Shown: positions 1 to 13,600 of the stretch, piece after piece
How positions within the stretch are numbered: position 1 is the stretch's first letter
Layout: each line of letters begins with the position of its first letter
NCBI GenBank assembly: GCA_019614645.1
Contig: JABWDB010000003.1
Span: forward strand, 23,149,001 to 23,213,000
Reading direction: 5' to 3'
Length of the DNA: 64,000 nucleotides
From: Stratiolaelaps scimitus
Lineage: Eukaryota > Arthropoda > Arachnida > Mesostigmata > Laelapidae
Translations under genes and position numbers: made by a program
The notes under the pieces: model-generated
Databases searched by the model: none
What the model was told of the DNA's origin: nothing
Seen by the model: only the letters and a program-made list of their open reading frames with translations

Positions 1-1283
1 CTACTACATCCATATCCATCGCGCCGAAACGAACACAGGAGGAGCGAGGAGCACAGGGAGGCGGTGGACTAAGGCAAGAGAGGTGCGCGCGGGGCCAACA
101 GACGAGCAGCCGCCTCGCCGCAGGAGAGCCTTCACAACAGCAGGGGGCCGCAGCCACCGCCACCGCCGCAGCCACCGCCATCAGCACGACCACCACAGTC
201 ACTCAGTCAGCAGGGCAGAGAACGCAACTCCGACACCGAGTCGGACCAGACTCATACAGTTGGAGCCTGCCGCCACCGCCGCCGCCGCCAACGCCGCCAG
301 TGGAGACGGTATACGGTGGTAGAGAAGTAGAGGACAGACAGGGATAGACACAGTAGAAGCCGACGAAGCAGGAGTAGCCGCAGCAGCAGATGTGCGTCTG
401 CTCATCTCTCTACATCTGCCCTGCTACTCGCTTGCGAGTGTCGTTCGTTGTTGTTCATTGAGTTGGCTGGCTCTCGCTTGCTAGCGCTGACAGCGTGTTG
501 GCTCAGTTGCACACCGCTCCGCTTCCTGAGTGAGTCTCGTCTGTCGGTCGGTCGGTCGGTCTGTTTCCTCCTTCGTCTTCTCGCCACCCTCCGAGTGATA
601 CAATTGGGTGACGGTGGTGCACGTACTAATGTGAATGAGTTCGACGGACGGACGGACGGAGGTGGTGGTGGTGGTCTCAGTGAATGACCGCGTTGCTCCC
701 TCTCCTCCGATCGAGTTCCGAAGTTAGCGGATGCCTATTGGGCGAGTGTTATTTGTTGCATTGGCTATCGGGTTGTATCTGTTGTCGACTGTTGCCCCCG
801 GATGTGTTGTTAGTGCTACTGCGGGCGCCGCCGCCGCCGCCGCCGCCGTCGCTTCGTTGTCTGAGTGGGCAAAGCGAAGTGGAGAAGTGAATATACGCCG
901 AATTGAGATGTGAGCCCCCGGGACGCGCGCCACGTAACCTGTTCGGCATGACCGTTGCGTCGACTGGGGAGGGAGCCATTACACGGCGGTATTAGTTTCG
1001 AGGGACGTTATCAGCACGACCGAGCGATTTCGAATCGGTGGAAAAATCGACGTCGGACCATTGGGATCACCGAGAAGGAGGGCGGCGTTGTTGTTGTTGT
1101 CGTTCCGTTCCTCATTTTCCTCGTCTCCTCATCGATTCGTCGGCCAACGCGTCGACGGATGCGTACAACGCCTAGTGCGATTCCGCTTCAGGGGATAACT
1201 GCGCACACGAAACGAAGGCAACAACAGTGATCACACCACGAGCGGGCACGGGAGCGTGCGGCCGACATTCGACGACGAATGTG
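1..1283 (+). other. CpG-rich non-coding leader, candidate 5' UTR exon of CAB39
   Basis: This stretch is far richer in CpG and in simple repeats than the following 6 kb: GCC runs near 160-180 and 826-849, CGGT repeats near 545-560, GGAC and GGT runs near 648-678, and GTT repeats near 1087-1101. It has no long open frame with a recognisable product. It ends at a good donor (GTGGTAAGTA, GT at 1284). The next exon in the same orientation that I can recognise is the CAB39 start exon at 7521. I infer a promoter-proximal 5' UTR exon of that gene, joined by a 6.2-kb intron. It could instead lead to another transcript, because no cDNA evidence is available. Confidence 0.45.
731..913 (+). CDS. Small ORF with signal-peptide-like N terminus (possible uORF)
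   Basis: A 60-codon ATG frame lies inside the CpG-rich leader. Its first 30 residues have a basic start (MPIGR), a hydrophobic core (VLFVALAIGLYLLST) and small residues near a possible cleavage site (VVSA-TAG). An Ala run encoded by the GCC repeat follows, then a charged tail. If the leader is a 5' UTR this would be an upstream ORF, or a microprotein on the same transcript. The Ala run comes from a low-complexity repeat and the frame could be open by chance, so I hold this loosely. Confidence 0.2.
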   Translation: MPIGRVLFVALAIGLYLLSTVAPGCVVSATAGAAAAAAAVASLSEWAKRSGEVNIRRIEM

Positions 1284-4200
1284 GTAAGTAGCAATGGACC
1301 AATGAATAACGGAAGCACGACCAAACGACGGGGATGGCGGTGAGAGAGGTATTAAGTATTAGCAACAACGAGATTTGAGATGCATGCAGCAGCAGGTGCT
1401 GCCGCTGCCCGCAGTAGTGGCGAACACACACCCGGTGCGTAGTTGATCGAGTGCACTCCGTCGGAATACCGTTGTGAGCTGTGTTTTTGCTGAAGGCCGT
1501 ACGAATTCGACTTTTTCTCATGATGACCCTACTTAATTTAGGCTCCCGTTTATAAGTAATTGCGCTCTACTCTACTCCAGAGTGTTTTTAACTAACCTCG
1601 CGCTGTTTCGCCGCATTTGGCATCGTTCACTGGTGGTAACGAGTAATTGTTGGCGGCATTCGACAATTCGCTTGCCTCCTCATCAGAGGCGAACTTTAAC
1701 TGCCGGCGGTGGTCAGCTCGCTTGCCATGAAGCAGTGTTTGCAGCAGTTTGGTGGCAAATGATGCGAGCACTGCGCTCTGATAGGGGGCGATACTATGTG
1801 TCGGCTCCGGGAACTCATAAATGCACACAAAAAGACACACGGACACATACAAAGTACAACAATCCTATCTTGCCTCCACCACGCGCTATCACTTATACCG
1901 TATGCCGACTGAGATCTTGTACGAGACTGTCAAGTTTGCGTGGTTGTTGTTGTTGCTGCTGCTGCTATGGTCTAATTATTTGCGGCAAGCGATCGCTACA
2001 GAAACGAGCTATTAGATAAATACGGGAGAATGCCAGCACGTGAAAAGGGCAGTGGCCTCAGCAGCCGAGGGAAAGAAAATACGTGGTTTCGTCTTTACAA
2101 CCTGTGGGAAAATTTACAGCTGTCGCTTCTGCTGCTTGATCTTGGGTTGGATACAGGATACCTGTTATTACGCTGAGTAAGTTGTCTCGACGTATTGGAA
2201 TCGAAGACGAGCAGTGGTTAGAAAAAGACACGCCTGGAGAATTAAAAGGGCATTGCAAAGATGGGACTCTGCGACAAAACAACTTTTAGTGGTATTGCTT
2301 CCGCAACCTTCATTGTCCCGCTATGCTTCGAGGGCAAAACGAGCACGCTCAAACGATTTCGTGCTGGCGTATGAACATTCGCTTAGTGATGTGTTAAAAA
2401 CGTCATATTCATCCTCGGCACGCTCATTGTTCTTGTTCCTAATGTCACCCCTCGATAGGGGAAGCTCCTGACGAAGCCGAAGAAATAATATGTTTTTTCT
2501 TGGCTGGAATTCCATTTTCTTCTCATGTGGAATAGTCAGAATGCGGCCGTTATGTGTATGTGTACTTATCGATGGGGCACGCAATGATTTTACAATTGCT
2601 TCCTTAGAAAGGTTTTTAGCAAATCGGGTACCCATTTCGTAGATATTGCAACGTTCGAAAAACTACGACAAGCTTCTGTTAAGCGACCCGTACATTCGCC
2701 GATGATGCCAATTACAATATCATTACGTTTATTACGTATATGTAATATGCTTGAAATTCTTGTGTATGTCGTAGCGGTTTAAATGTTGTAAAAAGGGAAA
2801 CTCAAATCCATTTCGGCTGTTCGCGAACAGCCCGAGCGTGCGGGCAATTATAGAGGAACGAACGATCGTCGTATGTACAATTCGCAAGCAGCATTGCAGC
2901 TGCTTAACTCAGCTTTCTTCACATCTCCCCGCCCATACTTCTACTAAGTATAACACGTGTTGTGCTTGCGAGCGACGCGTTCAGCAGCAGCAGAAACAAC
3001 AGGTGATATGAAAATAGAAAGTTACTGAATTTGCGGCGAATAAATATGCATATGTTTCAATTTAATTCAAAATTTGCTCGGATGGACACGAATATGTCCT
3101 CTGATACTGTTGGCATACATGCCGCGTTATGTAATAGTTAATACCAGCTACGTCCCGACGGCGCTTTTGTACCCGTTGCTCTATCATGGGTTAGCGTTAT
3201 CGCCTGACGAGTTCGGTTCTCTTAGCAGGTAGCTGAAGGTCAAATGTTGATGCCGCTTTTCTGCGCTCGTTCGCATGCAATAACGGTGCATCCGCTTATA
3301 TATATATATATATATATATATATAATGTCTGTATTAAAGCTTTTATTAGCGAATGTAGCGTGTCTCCTGCTCTGCTTGGTTTCGTCGAACACGTAACGCG
3401 GCTATCGGAGCTATCTGGCAGGCGACAATTAGCACTAGTTGTAACTTCACGGAAGATACATGTCTATATACGTTATAACTTAACCTCGCTATTTACGCAT
3501 CGTGTGCACACACACGCATAGTATACATAGCATTAGCTTATTCTTTGGAAGCGTTAAAATTTGCCACTACGGATATTCTACCAGCCCCAAATTTCCCCCG
3601 GACTTTAGAATTGACAAGAACGACCATCCTAAGGAAAGGGATTCAGTGTGCGATTCAGCCTCTTCCATCGATCTCCGGACGACGTTCGTGTGTAGTCGAA
3701 CCACGGGTACAGCAGTTGGACGGCGTGCCCAGCAGCAATCGTCGCGCAATGTTTCTTTTTTTGATATGAGAGCGGCCGAAGACAACTCCCTTAGGTACAA
3801 TCGACTGCTGGATAGCCCTTACGCATCAAGCTATGTTATAGGGCTTGATATCCGTTGATAGGATGCTCCACTGACAAGGATGACCACTACGTTTTATGGC
3901 GACTTTAGATTGACTTGAGTGACAGCATCCTCTATCTCTCTCCAGAGGCTTCGCAGTGGGTCAAACGGAAAACAGTTACCATCCAGCGTGAATGCCTGCC
4001 GGCATTCGCCAGATATCTCTCCGGCAAATTTCAATCCAATTTATGTCCAATGAACCCTCCTGGAACGCTTTTACGATTAGGACAGTCGCATAGACGAGAG
4101 TAGAGAGAGTTCTCAAAAAAATCCTTGCTCGAAACAATTCGTACGAGAATTTATTAGCCAGAGACTCGTCGTCCCAATCGAGACGGAGACCCGCGCGCGT

Positions 4201-6179
4201 CACATTACCCTACGATTTGAACTGAAAAGGCAGCTCTGGCCTCAAATAAAGCCCCTTTCCAATTCTTATTGTCTTTCGTGATGCGTGTGCACCGCGTGGC
4301 CAAAAAGGTCACGCACTGTTGGCGCAATATTTCGAGTCGAAAGTGTTAGCTGGAGGGGGCGGGCTCTAGGTTGGTGAGAAGACAAGGACACGAGAGAAAC
4401 CAAAACCAATACCACAAACCAGACACGCGCACACACACCCACTACGATATTTGTATTGTAAAAATGGGCGGTTACAACAAGATTGCGACCAAGATTCAAA
4501 GACGGTACACGCTACAAGGCAAATTCACACTTCATACGGGCGCACATCACGAGCACATCGTGTTGAACATCACTTGAAATGTGTTGATCGAAATAAATAC
4601 GCACCTCACGAGGGGAAGGAGGTTAGCATTAATCAAAGTACCGCTGCTAACGACAGACAATCCACGCGCTGTGGCTGTGAGTGTTCGCATTTTTGGCCAC
4701 TTCCGATCCACCCTTGCGGGGGGCACAGGGCTAGCGAGAGCGAGAGCGGCACCTCACTCTTGCGCGGAGTCGGATAAAAATCTATCTCCGAAGCGCATTT
4801 CATAAAAATGCTGACGGCTGCATTTCCCGAGGACGGAAATTCAAATGATATTCATCATGAAATGTCTGAGAGCGAGAGCTGATTACGAAGCCGAAAATTA
4901 TTCCCTGCTGTCATTAACAGTTCGTAGTAAGCCGAATCTCGGTTCGTTTCATCGCAAGAACGTGTTGGCTAGGCTGTCAGCTAACGGCCTTGACGTGCGC
5001 TCGGAAAAATGTCAGAACTATTTTGTTAATAACGGAACGCACGGGGGAAGGCGTGTGTGCTGCTCGAGAGTGTGGACAGAAGCTGCCACAAAATACACGA
5101 TTATACTTCATATCGAGATTGTATACGAGGAGCCCGCAACTACAACGTGCCGAGTGCTGTATATAGCTTTTGTTCGAGAACGCTGCTGATTGCAGCGTGC
5201 AATTCAGGGCTTGCATTCGCTCGTCTTGGTCATATCGTCGAACGATTAGTGTTACAGTAGTTATGGGCATCGTGGATGAATGAGCAGAAACGCTTATTTT
5301 GCAATGGCTTTTGTGCAAAACAATGCAGGTCCGCTGTTGACTGTTCAACACAAGGCCAGAAATGCACTGCTCCAATGGTTCGCCACGACGGCCTTGGAGC
5401 TGACTATTTGTTCTTCAAAAAAACTGAGCATCGTAATGGTTTTTTTCATTTTTTTATAGGACAAATGATCGGTGTGAGACACAGCCTGTCCAACATAACG
5501 TGTAGACCTGCCCCTCGTCCATGATACAGCGTCCATGAAATGCGCCTCAAATAAAATCCGTCTTTTGTCGCTCCGTTTAGTTTATGCACAGTTCTGATGC
5601 ACAGATCTGTACATAGATCCCTTCCTGTGCTCGGACGTTTGTCGACGTTCATTCCAACACGCGTAATTCCCAAACGCACGACTGATAGCAGAAGATATTC
5701 AAGTGGGCTTTCAGCATGAACTGAGCCGCAACGAGCTGCTACATCGTTCCGGGCCATTGTTTGTTTTGTCTCTCCTCGATCTTCTTTTATTTCGTCAGCT
5801 TGTCCCCCGTACAGCTGTTGCTCATTTGTCGATCTGTATTACACTGCGAAGAGGTCTCGTCACTGGTAATAGGGTTCTCTGAACAGTCGAAACCACTGCC
5901 ACCCACCAAGGGTGAATTATTTACGAGACTCGACGGTCCAAGTCAACTCAGTCTGACCCAGCACGTAGAATTGGAATTCACAACGAGACACAATCTTATA
6001 TGCCCCATGGGTTCTAAGACATGTTCTGCTGACAGCTTATTTTTCCCTGCAAATGATATCAACTCCGTCGAATATTACGTGCTAGCGTGTGGGAATGAGC
6101 GGGCGATGGTATACAGGTGGCCGGATACTACACGATGTGTGTAAAAATAAAACACAGTAAAAACCCGTGACTTGCTCAT
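1284..6179. other. Non-coding stretch, inferred first intron of CAB39 (upstream part)
   Basis: No coding exon could be supported on either strand. Open frames here are short and of random composition. It contains one (TA)n tract at 3297-3324. If the leader and the first coding exon belong together, this is intronic. Confidence 0.5.
3297..3324. repeat. (TA)14 microsatellite
   Basis: A perfect TA dinucleotide run of 28 bp. It is the first of many in this window. Confidence 0.9.
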
Positions 6180-6940
6180 TCATAATGTGGTACGATTTTT
6201 AACACAACTGGAGGACACGTTGCCGGGACGAGTTTGAAATCGAATCATTATGATGGGCAACAACTATCTGCACAACTTGAAAAGGAACTGCTAGCTCTGG
6301 TGTATGCACTAGAAGGGCTTAGGCACTGTGTTCTCGGAGGACACACCATTGTAGGAACGAGTTGTCCGTATTATTATATAAACTCATCCTATGACTAATA
6401 TGAGAGTCCGTTGTATCACTATCCTTTAAAATTGCAGAGACTGGTATTACGCAAATTTCTGTATGACTTCGAGCTAATGTGTGCTACGAAGAAAGTCAAT
6501 GTATTCAGCTGACACACAATTTCGTATCCCAAATAGTGAACCGAATCCGAGCTTGGAGGCCAGCCACAGATTGTCTATTCGAGCCATAGCAGAAGTGACA
6601 GTCTAAGCCAACAACGAGCAACTGAAGGCCATGAATAAAGACGTACACACGTACGGAATAAACTACAATGCGTTCGCACAGGACGGCCTGAGTATATGTA
6701 GTAGGCAAAGCCTTAAAAATAGAGCGGACATCATAGCGCGGGTGGTGGTTCGATAGATTTCTCTACGGCGAGGATCGGCTCGTGATCCAGGTCCATGGTT
6801 CTAGGTCCATGACTTGCGCAAGGCTCATCTTGGTAGAAACAACGTGGAGAGGCTTGCAGAGGAATCGGTTTATTGGGCAAGGCTCACAAGTGATGTGGAA
6901 AATGATACGATAGAGTACTCATCGCGGCAGCTTGGATGAA
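6180..6940 (+). mobile_element. Degenerate Ty3/gypsy-type LTR retrotransposon pol relic
   Basis: Three collinear blocks, in different frames and separated by stops, read as pieces of a gypsy-type pol. At 6258-6357 an RNase H-like segment contains AQLEKELLALVYALEGLRH. At 6423-6512 a segment reads LQRLVLRKFLYDFELMCATK, resembling the 'YDFE' stretch that follows RNase H. At 6814-6940 a segment contains KAHLGRNNVERLAEESVYWA, resembling the zinc-binding N terminus of integrase. Their order matches the family. Frameshifts and stops show that it is dead. No LTRs were recognised. It sits in the inferred first intron of CAB39, in sense orientation. Confidence 0.7.
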
Positions 6941-7520
6941 CTAGCTATTGCTGTTCAAACTGCCTATAGCAGGTGGGAGAAAGAAAATGATCTCATGCCA
7001 TAGTGTAACAGGAAGCTCGCCAGCCGTCAGCACACTGCATACGCATGGAGAACGGACTGTTCTACTGCACAACGGGGTGTTCGTTCGACCAGATTCAAGA
7101 TGCGAAGAGGAAGCACCCACGCGGCGGCGGTGGCGGCGGCATCGGCCATAATCGACCCCACTGAGAAAGTGAACAGAGAAAGAGTCTAGAAGCAAGGTGA
7201 TCTAGATCCTTAGATATATCCAGTGTCTCCCAGAGGCAATCCCGATCAAGGGGTTTCTTCTTCAGCATCGAGAACAACTGTACGCCGTGGCATCGAGAAT
7301 AGACGATAGATCGCTTAGTGAGGAATTGCTGTATATGATATGATTCTGTAATGGAATGCTGTTCCCATATAACCACAAGCAGATGAGAATGTTAACTGCA
7401 GCTGATTAGAGGATTACAAGGACACGTGAAGGTCGTTTGTCAAAACTGTAACGTAAATATTCGACTAACTCGGAGGAACCCTTAAAAACAAGTGATCTTC
7501 TACCGGCTGTTCGATTTCAG
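6941..7520. other. Intron 3' portion ahead of the CAB39 start exon
   Basis: No gene was seen. It ends with the acceptor TTCGATTTCAG at 7510-7520, directly before the exon that carries the CAB39 start codon. Confidence 0.5.
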
Positions 7521-7644
7521 AAGTAACGCGGTGCAGGTCGCAATGCCGCTATTCGGGAAGCACAATAAGAACCCCGCCGAGGTGGTCAAGACACTAAAAG
7601 ACGCCCTCAACGCTCTGGACAAGGTGGATAGGAAAGCTGAAAAA
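7521..7644 (+). CDS. CAB39 exon with start codon
   Basis: The acceptor ends at 7520. ATG at 7543 opens [15 protein letters not shown] and the exon ends KAEK at donor GTAAGC (7645), phase 0. It contributes residues 1-34 plus 22 nt of 5' UTR. Confidence 0.9.
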
Positions 7645-10600
7645 GTAAGCTCGAAGTCATACTCGTAATTTCTAATTAGACACACTGCAACGTTTCTCGT
7701 TTTTATTTATCACTTTTATAAATATCAAGAGATCTCATGCGTGGCTCTCCGTACGACACACCGTATATGCTAAGGCTCCTGCAAAGAGCTAAAGCGTAGA
7801 ATAATAAAAGCAGCTTTTGCCACTCCACAATAATTTGCCTGACCCGAAGTGACTTTTGTTGAAACAATATATAAGTGCACTACGGCACATTTTGAGCGGC
7901 GAGTCTCAAGGAAGTGATTTTGTGTTCTCATAATAAATACACACATTACGTTTCGCTGGCGTATATGAATTACTACAACTAGTCGAAAGTGTGTTCAAAA
8001 ACTCCACAGTCAACGTCGAAACTTCAAATACAGCCCTCAACATAGGGCTTAAAAATCCAATTTTGAGCCAATTCCGAGACAGTTTATTATGGGCGATATA
8101 ACTATACAGGCATATCCCGTACATTCGCATAACGGCCATATGGCCGGACACGGTTCCTATACCTTTAATAAGCCATGTCAATCACTTGTGGGAAGTGCTG
8201 CTCACAAGATCCCTAAAGTTCTGCCCGAGGCTACCTGTACGCTCCCGTTCATGGTTTCCTTGAGATCACTAACGCGAGGAGTATGAGGTATAGAGAGACT
8301 TTGGTCTTTAGACTGGGTCCCCTATGGAAAAATTTTCATCGGGGCAAATGCCCGGAGGGCCAGACGCCATTCACTGGGTAATTACCTCAGGCGTGTTTTG
8401 AGCCACCCTCCAAACCATCCTGTGGACCTGTGCGAACTTTACATGAACCTTCCAAGCAGAGTCCCGGAGAGCTGGAAGCTGTGCGTACGACTCATTACTG
8501 ACGCGTTTCCGCGCCCACGGCTTTAGTTCTCATGCAGACTTAGAACACCTGGCCGAGATAAGGCAAAACGATATGCTATGACCCCTTAATCTGAGGTAAC
8601 CGACCACTGAATATGTGACGAAGCCTAATAATTTTCATGATGGCGATTAAGCTGTTCAGTAAATATGCTGCTGTGCCTGTAATATTATTAGAAGATTAAA
8701 ATACTGCTGTTTTTTTGTCGCACACATTTTGAAACATCGAAATCGCAATGACACACTATGAAAACCAATATTAAACATAAGTTCACGGCTATATTAGTAT
8801 TAGCAGTCACATGCCTCGTTCCAGCGTGAAATCCTGTATCATATGGTTGTCCATCAGTCGGTCATCGTAGTACTTACGTGCGGCGAAAGCACTTGAACTC
8901 TAGCCATTGCGCTGAGCTGCACTCTGCAGTGTGTGTACGCGTTGCTCCGTGACATTTCGAGCTGACATGAATCACAGTACACATACATGTATGCTCCGAA
9001 TCATTGTACATGTTATTCGCTTATTCGTATACCAGAATCGCAGTAGTAGTAGTAGTGATAATGATTATAACAATAACGATGCAACTGCCATAGTCCACAC
9101 GGCTGAAGGCATTCATGAAGCGGTACATTCTGGTGTTTCCCATCAACACAACAACATTATAATCCAGCCACACACCCTTATCGTTTGATTCCATTGGATT
9201 CTTGCATGTACACTACATATCGTCATCAGCACAAATCAGCTGTCAGCTGCCGCCACGCCTCAAATGTTGCCAAAGGGTGTTTCTATATTGCGAACGAATG
9301 TGTCGAGCGAAGTGTGCGTAGCTCCACCTGTTTCGGCAAAACATAACTTGATAGTCAGTCAGTTCTCCATCATGAATGGCTATTTTTAAAATTTTTTTTT
9401 TAGCTCTTTGTAAAAGGCTATTTTCAACGTCATTATGAAACGGGGCACAATGCCATCGGAAACTCTGAGCATAGCGTTGAATAGAGTTCGCATTTAACTA
9501 ATAGCTTATCGCATGTCTGACTTTGGGCCTCACTTTCAGTTGGCAGTGTAGCCAATATAATTTCGTGAATTTCGAATATTTCTTATGAAAGAAATACTTA
9601 CACAGGACACTTAATAGAAGAGAATAAGCAAAGCAGACATTTTTATTACAAATAAATATGGATTATTGTAGTATTTATACAATAGCTATTTTATTCTGTT
9701 TCAGACATTGATTATGATTGCGCATCTTAAAATATATAATAACTGCCTTTCTCAGTAGACACACGCTTAGATAGCAACGGGTACTTCACGAGAAAATGAC
9801 ATAGTGAACACCCCAGAAGATGAGGTCTTCAACGACGACAAATCTCACTCGAAATCTCGCCAACGTTTGAGGATGTTATCCACGAACGTTTGATGTAATT
9901 AAATGCGTTCATTTATAGCTTATGTGAATGTGTTGCCACTAAAATTTGGTACCATCTGGAGTATTGTTTGTGGATTGCTTCTTTCCCGTTCTTGTTTTCT
10001 AAATCTTTGTATTATTGGCAAAACAAAATAGGAGAAACATTGTATTTTCTCTTCGGTATGGTATCTTCGTGAGAAATTAGATTAGTTTTCCATAGAATTT
10101 CCCATAACTTTCTCCGCTCCCTATAATATGACTCTAATAAAAGCGTCTCGTAAATGTCGATCAATTCATACAGCTTATTATAAGTTAGGTGATCCTGGGA
10201 TTTCCCGGGTTTGCTCTGTCTGTGTCACCGTCGTGCGTTGCGTCTGTTGTCATCGGCAGAACCGAAAATACTTTTCGTTCCACGGCGAATAGTCAACGTC
10301 ACAGTGTTTGCGACGACAAATCATCTCAATTGAGTATGCCCATTCTCGGCGTGCTGTATGTCTTCGATGCGCAGAGAACGGCGACACGGAGGCGAGCGCT
10401 ATACGAAGTTAGCCTCTATCGCACACACACATATATATATATAGGTGTATAATGTACTTAACCAATTACAGTGTGATAGAACAATATATTTCTAATGGCG
10501 ACAATGTACATCCATTCATTCATGCATTCAGGAACAGCTACCTACAACGTTAGCGAAGGCTCTCAAGGTAAGATTTGTGAAAGCTTTAAGGTTGGGCACT

Positions 10601-13600
10601 AATGTTTGTATACATGATTGGATTAGCAACCGTCCGATTCGATTACTCGAGTTGCCGAGGAGCCAGATAACGACGAACGAAGAGCATATTCATCTTGAAA
10701 ACTGCTTGGCAAAAACGTCTTTGTGGTGTGGTTTGATAGATATGATAAAATGGGTTGGTCCATCTCACTAATTTGATTTCAGAGTCAAATTAACCTACGA
10801 CCTAAACATGTGAATATCAATCATTTGCTTTTTCAACCGACTGTGAATATAAATTAACAGCTTGGCCTGGAATTTCCCGATTTCAACAACGGCTACTACA
10901 TTTGCATCAATGTTATAGCTATGCTGAGCGTGCGCTCTTCATGACCATAAACGATGGGATCGATGAGAGAAATATTAACAGAGAAATTTTGGCTTTCAGG
11001 TTCAAGAGGACGTTTCAAAGAACCTCACCGTGATGAAGAACACTCTTCAAGGAGCGAACCAAAATGACTCACACACCGAAATGCAGGTTAGTCTTGGGTA
11101 GATTATGTTATCTTTTTATTCATTCATTCATTGATTTAATACTATTCGATGTTGGCGCATTTATTTTGTAAGGTTGATTAATGAAATCTGATGAGTAGAC
11201 GAGTAACGATGACCAGCCGTTGAGAGCGTGTTAATTGTTATCTGTTTTGATGCCTAATAAAACTAAGTGACCTGTCAGTCTGTCGGAGTGATGTTCCTCC
11301 TCTGGCAACGTACTGGGAAAACGAAGTAGAGAATCTCGAGCTAGAACCGAGGCCCCGCAACTCAGAGGGGGGAAATCCTGGTATTCAGAAGAGAACAACC
11401 ACACCCGAGTACAGTTGCAGATTCGACAGATGGTCAGATATTCACAGCCTCGAATCGTTCGAGTTGCAACTCTCAATCTCGTTGCCTGGGTGCCCTTTGA
11501 CTACGGGCGTAACTTGTTTGCACGCCGCGCTCATTACCATCTGAATCTTGTTTCACGTTGGCAGACTCAGCGCGATTGCTGTTGATTCTGCAGGGCAGGC
11601 AGTGAAGTCGAGCGCTGAACGTTGCGGTGAAGTCGCCTCATGGATTGACTTTTGCAATGGAAAAACTGGCTTTTCAAATCGTTTCCCCGAGTCGGGCCAC
11701 AACAATCTCAAGCACAACGCAGACACTATTTTGATCTGATCGTGGACTTAAAAAGAACTCTCGCAGGATAACGAGATTTCAAGGCGATTCGAAACAAATC
11801 GTGCTTTGAAATGAATCGATATCTAAGATTTTCAAGAGTTTCTCGGCCGTGTGCGTGCATGTTGTAGGCTTATTCCGTCTCCGGTGCCATCAAAGATAGT
11901 TTATAGGTACGGGCACGGTTCTTGGAAACGAGAAGCTCCAATGTCGCAGCATATACCGCCCAGTCGGTGCAAGAAGGAAATGGCCCCACCATCAAAGGCA
12001 CACGGCACTAGACAGTTACAATCGCGTTGACACGCACTTGTTCTTTTTGTGCACCTCATTTGCAGGTATCTCAGCTTGGTCAGGAGGTCTATAGTTCGCA
12101 CCTCCTCTTGCTACTGGTGCAAAACCTTTCCAAAATTGATTTCGAGGGCCGCAAAGATGCGGTCCACATTTTCAACAACGTGCTTCATCGCCAGATCGGC
12201 ACTCGACTACCGACTGTCGAGTACCTCTATCTCAAGCCGCAAATCCTATTTTTACTCTTGAGCGGATATGAAACACCCGACGTGGCGCTCAACTGCGGAA
12301 CAATGCTCCGCGAATGTATAAAGCATGAGGATCTAGCTAAGGTTAGTAGCCGCAAATCAAACGGGTAATTTTTGGCCGCGTACAATGTCCACTCTTACCG
12401 ATCTGTTGAAGGAGAAAGCTGATGTATTCATATGTGTCCTTGCAAAAATTCTGCTGTGTATTCCAGCTGGTGCTATGTTCTGATGAGTACTACAATTTAT
12501 TCAAGTACGCGGAGTCCGCGGCGTTTGATATTGCAACGGACGCCTTCACCACGCTCAAAGACCTGCTCACTCGGCACAAAAGGCTGGTGGCAGAGTTCCT
12601 CGATTTGAACTATGAACGGGTAAGATGACTTTTGGATCAGTCCTCCGTTTCGTGTTGAACAACAAGATACTGGATGCCGTTCGCACTCGAGTTAATCTGC
12701 CCCCTAGTATTCAATTATGCTCATGATAAACTGAGTCATTTCATCTCCAGAGAAGTGTTGAGGTTTCTTGGTGTGATTTTCCACCTTTACGTATATATAT
12801 ATTCACTAAAATAAATGTGTCACTGTTATGATTCCTAGATTATTACGCACTACCAGACGCTAGTCACGAGTGAAAATTACGTGACTCGAAGACAGTCGCT
12901 AAAGCTGCTCAGCGAACTGTTGCTGGACAGGGCAAACTACAACTTCATGTCAAGGTATTGCCATATGGTCTGCTATAAAAGTCAGCGCGTGCTTCATAGC
13001 CTTGTCTCGTCAAGCAACTTCATAGCTCAGCTAACTCGGGAGTAATCCTACTAAAGATAATAATGATCGACCATACATATATATATATATATATATATAT
13101 ACACTATTATATTATTTATAATATATATATATGTGTTGGCAAATTGATCATCAATTCTCATATATAATGTTACATATATTAGAGTAGCGTACAAGTGGTT
13201 GCTAATCGAAGTAATTGACCGCTTCATGTTTTAACTTGCAATCGCATTTCAGATATATATCAAGTTCGGAAAACTTGAAACTCATCATGAATATGCTGAA
13301 GGACAAATCACGAAATATACGAATCGAGGCGTTCCACGTATTTAAGGTAGCCAACAAGAACTTACCACCAGTACATTATTGTGATTATATGATAGGCATT
13401 ATTTACAATGTTTTAGGTTAGGTTCAAACGTGCAAGTTGGCAACGTACCATACCGTATGTATCTGCATATTTCATTAATTACCCCGAGAAAAAATGAGGT
13501 ACGTCGGTTAGAATCCAGCTCTCGATACGGCAAGCAGTCAGAGCGGTAATAACGCCTTTGTTTTGCCTGCAGGTATTTGTCGCTAATCCACATAAACCAA

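Noticed and set aside
83..322. 79-codon Arg/His-rich frame at the window start
   Set aside because: Composed of CAC/CGC-type simple repeats, open on both strands, with no known product.
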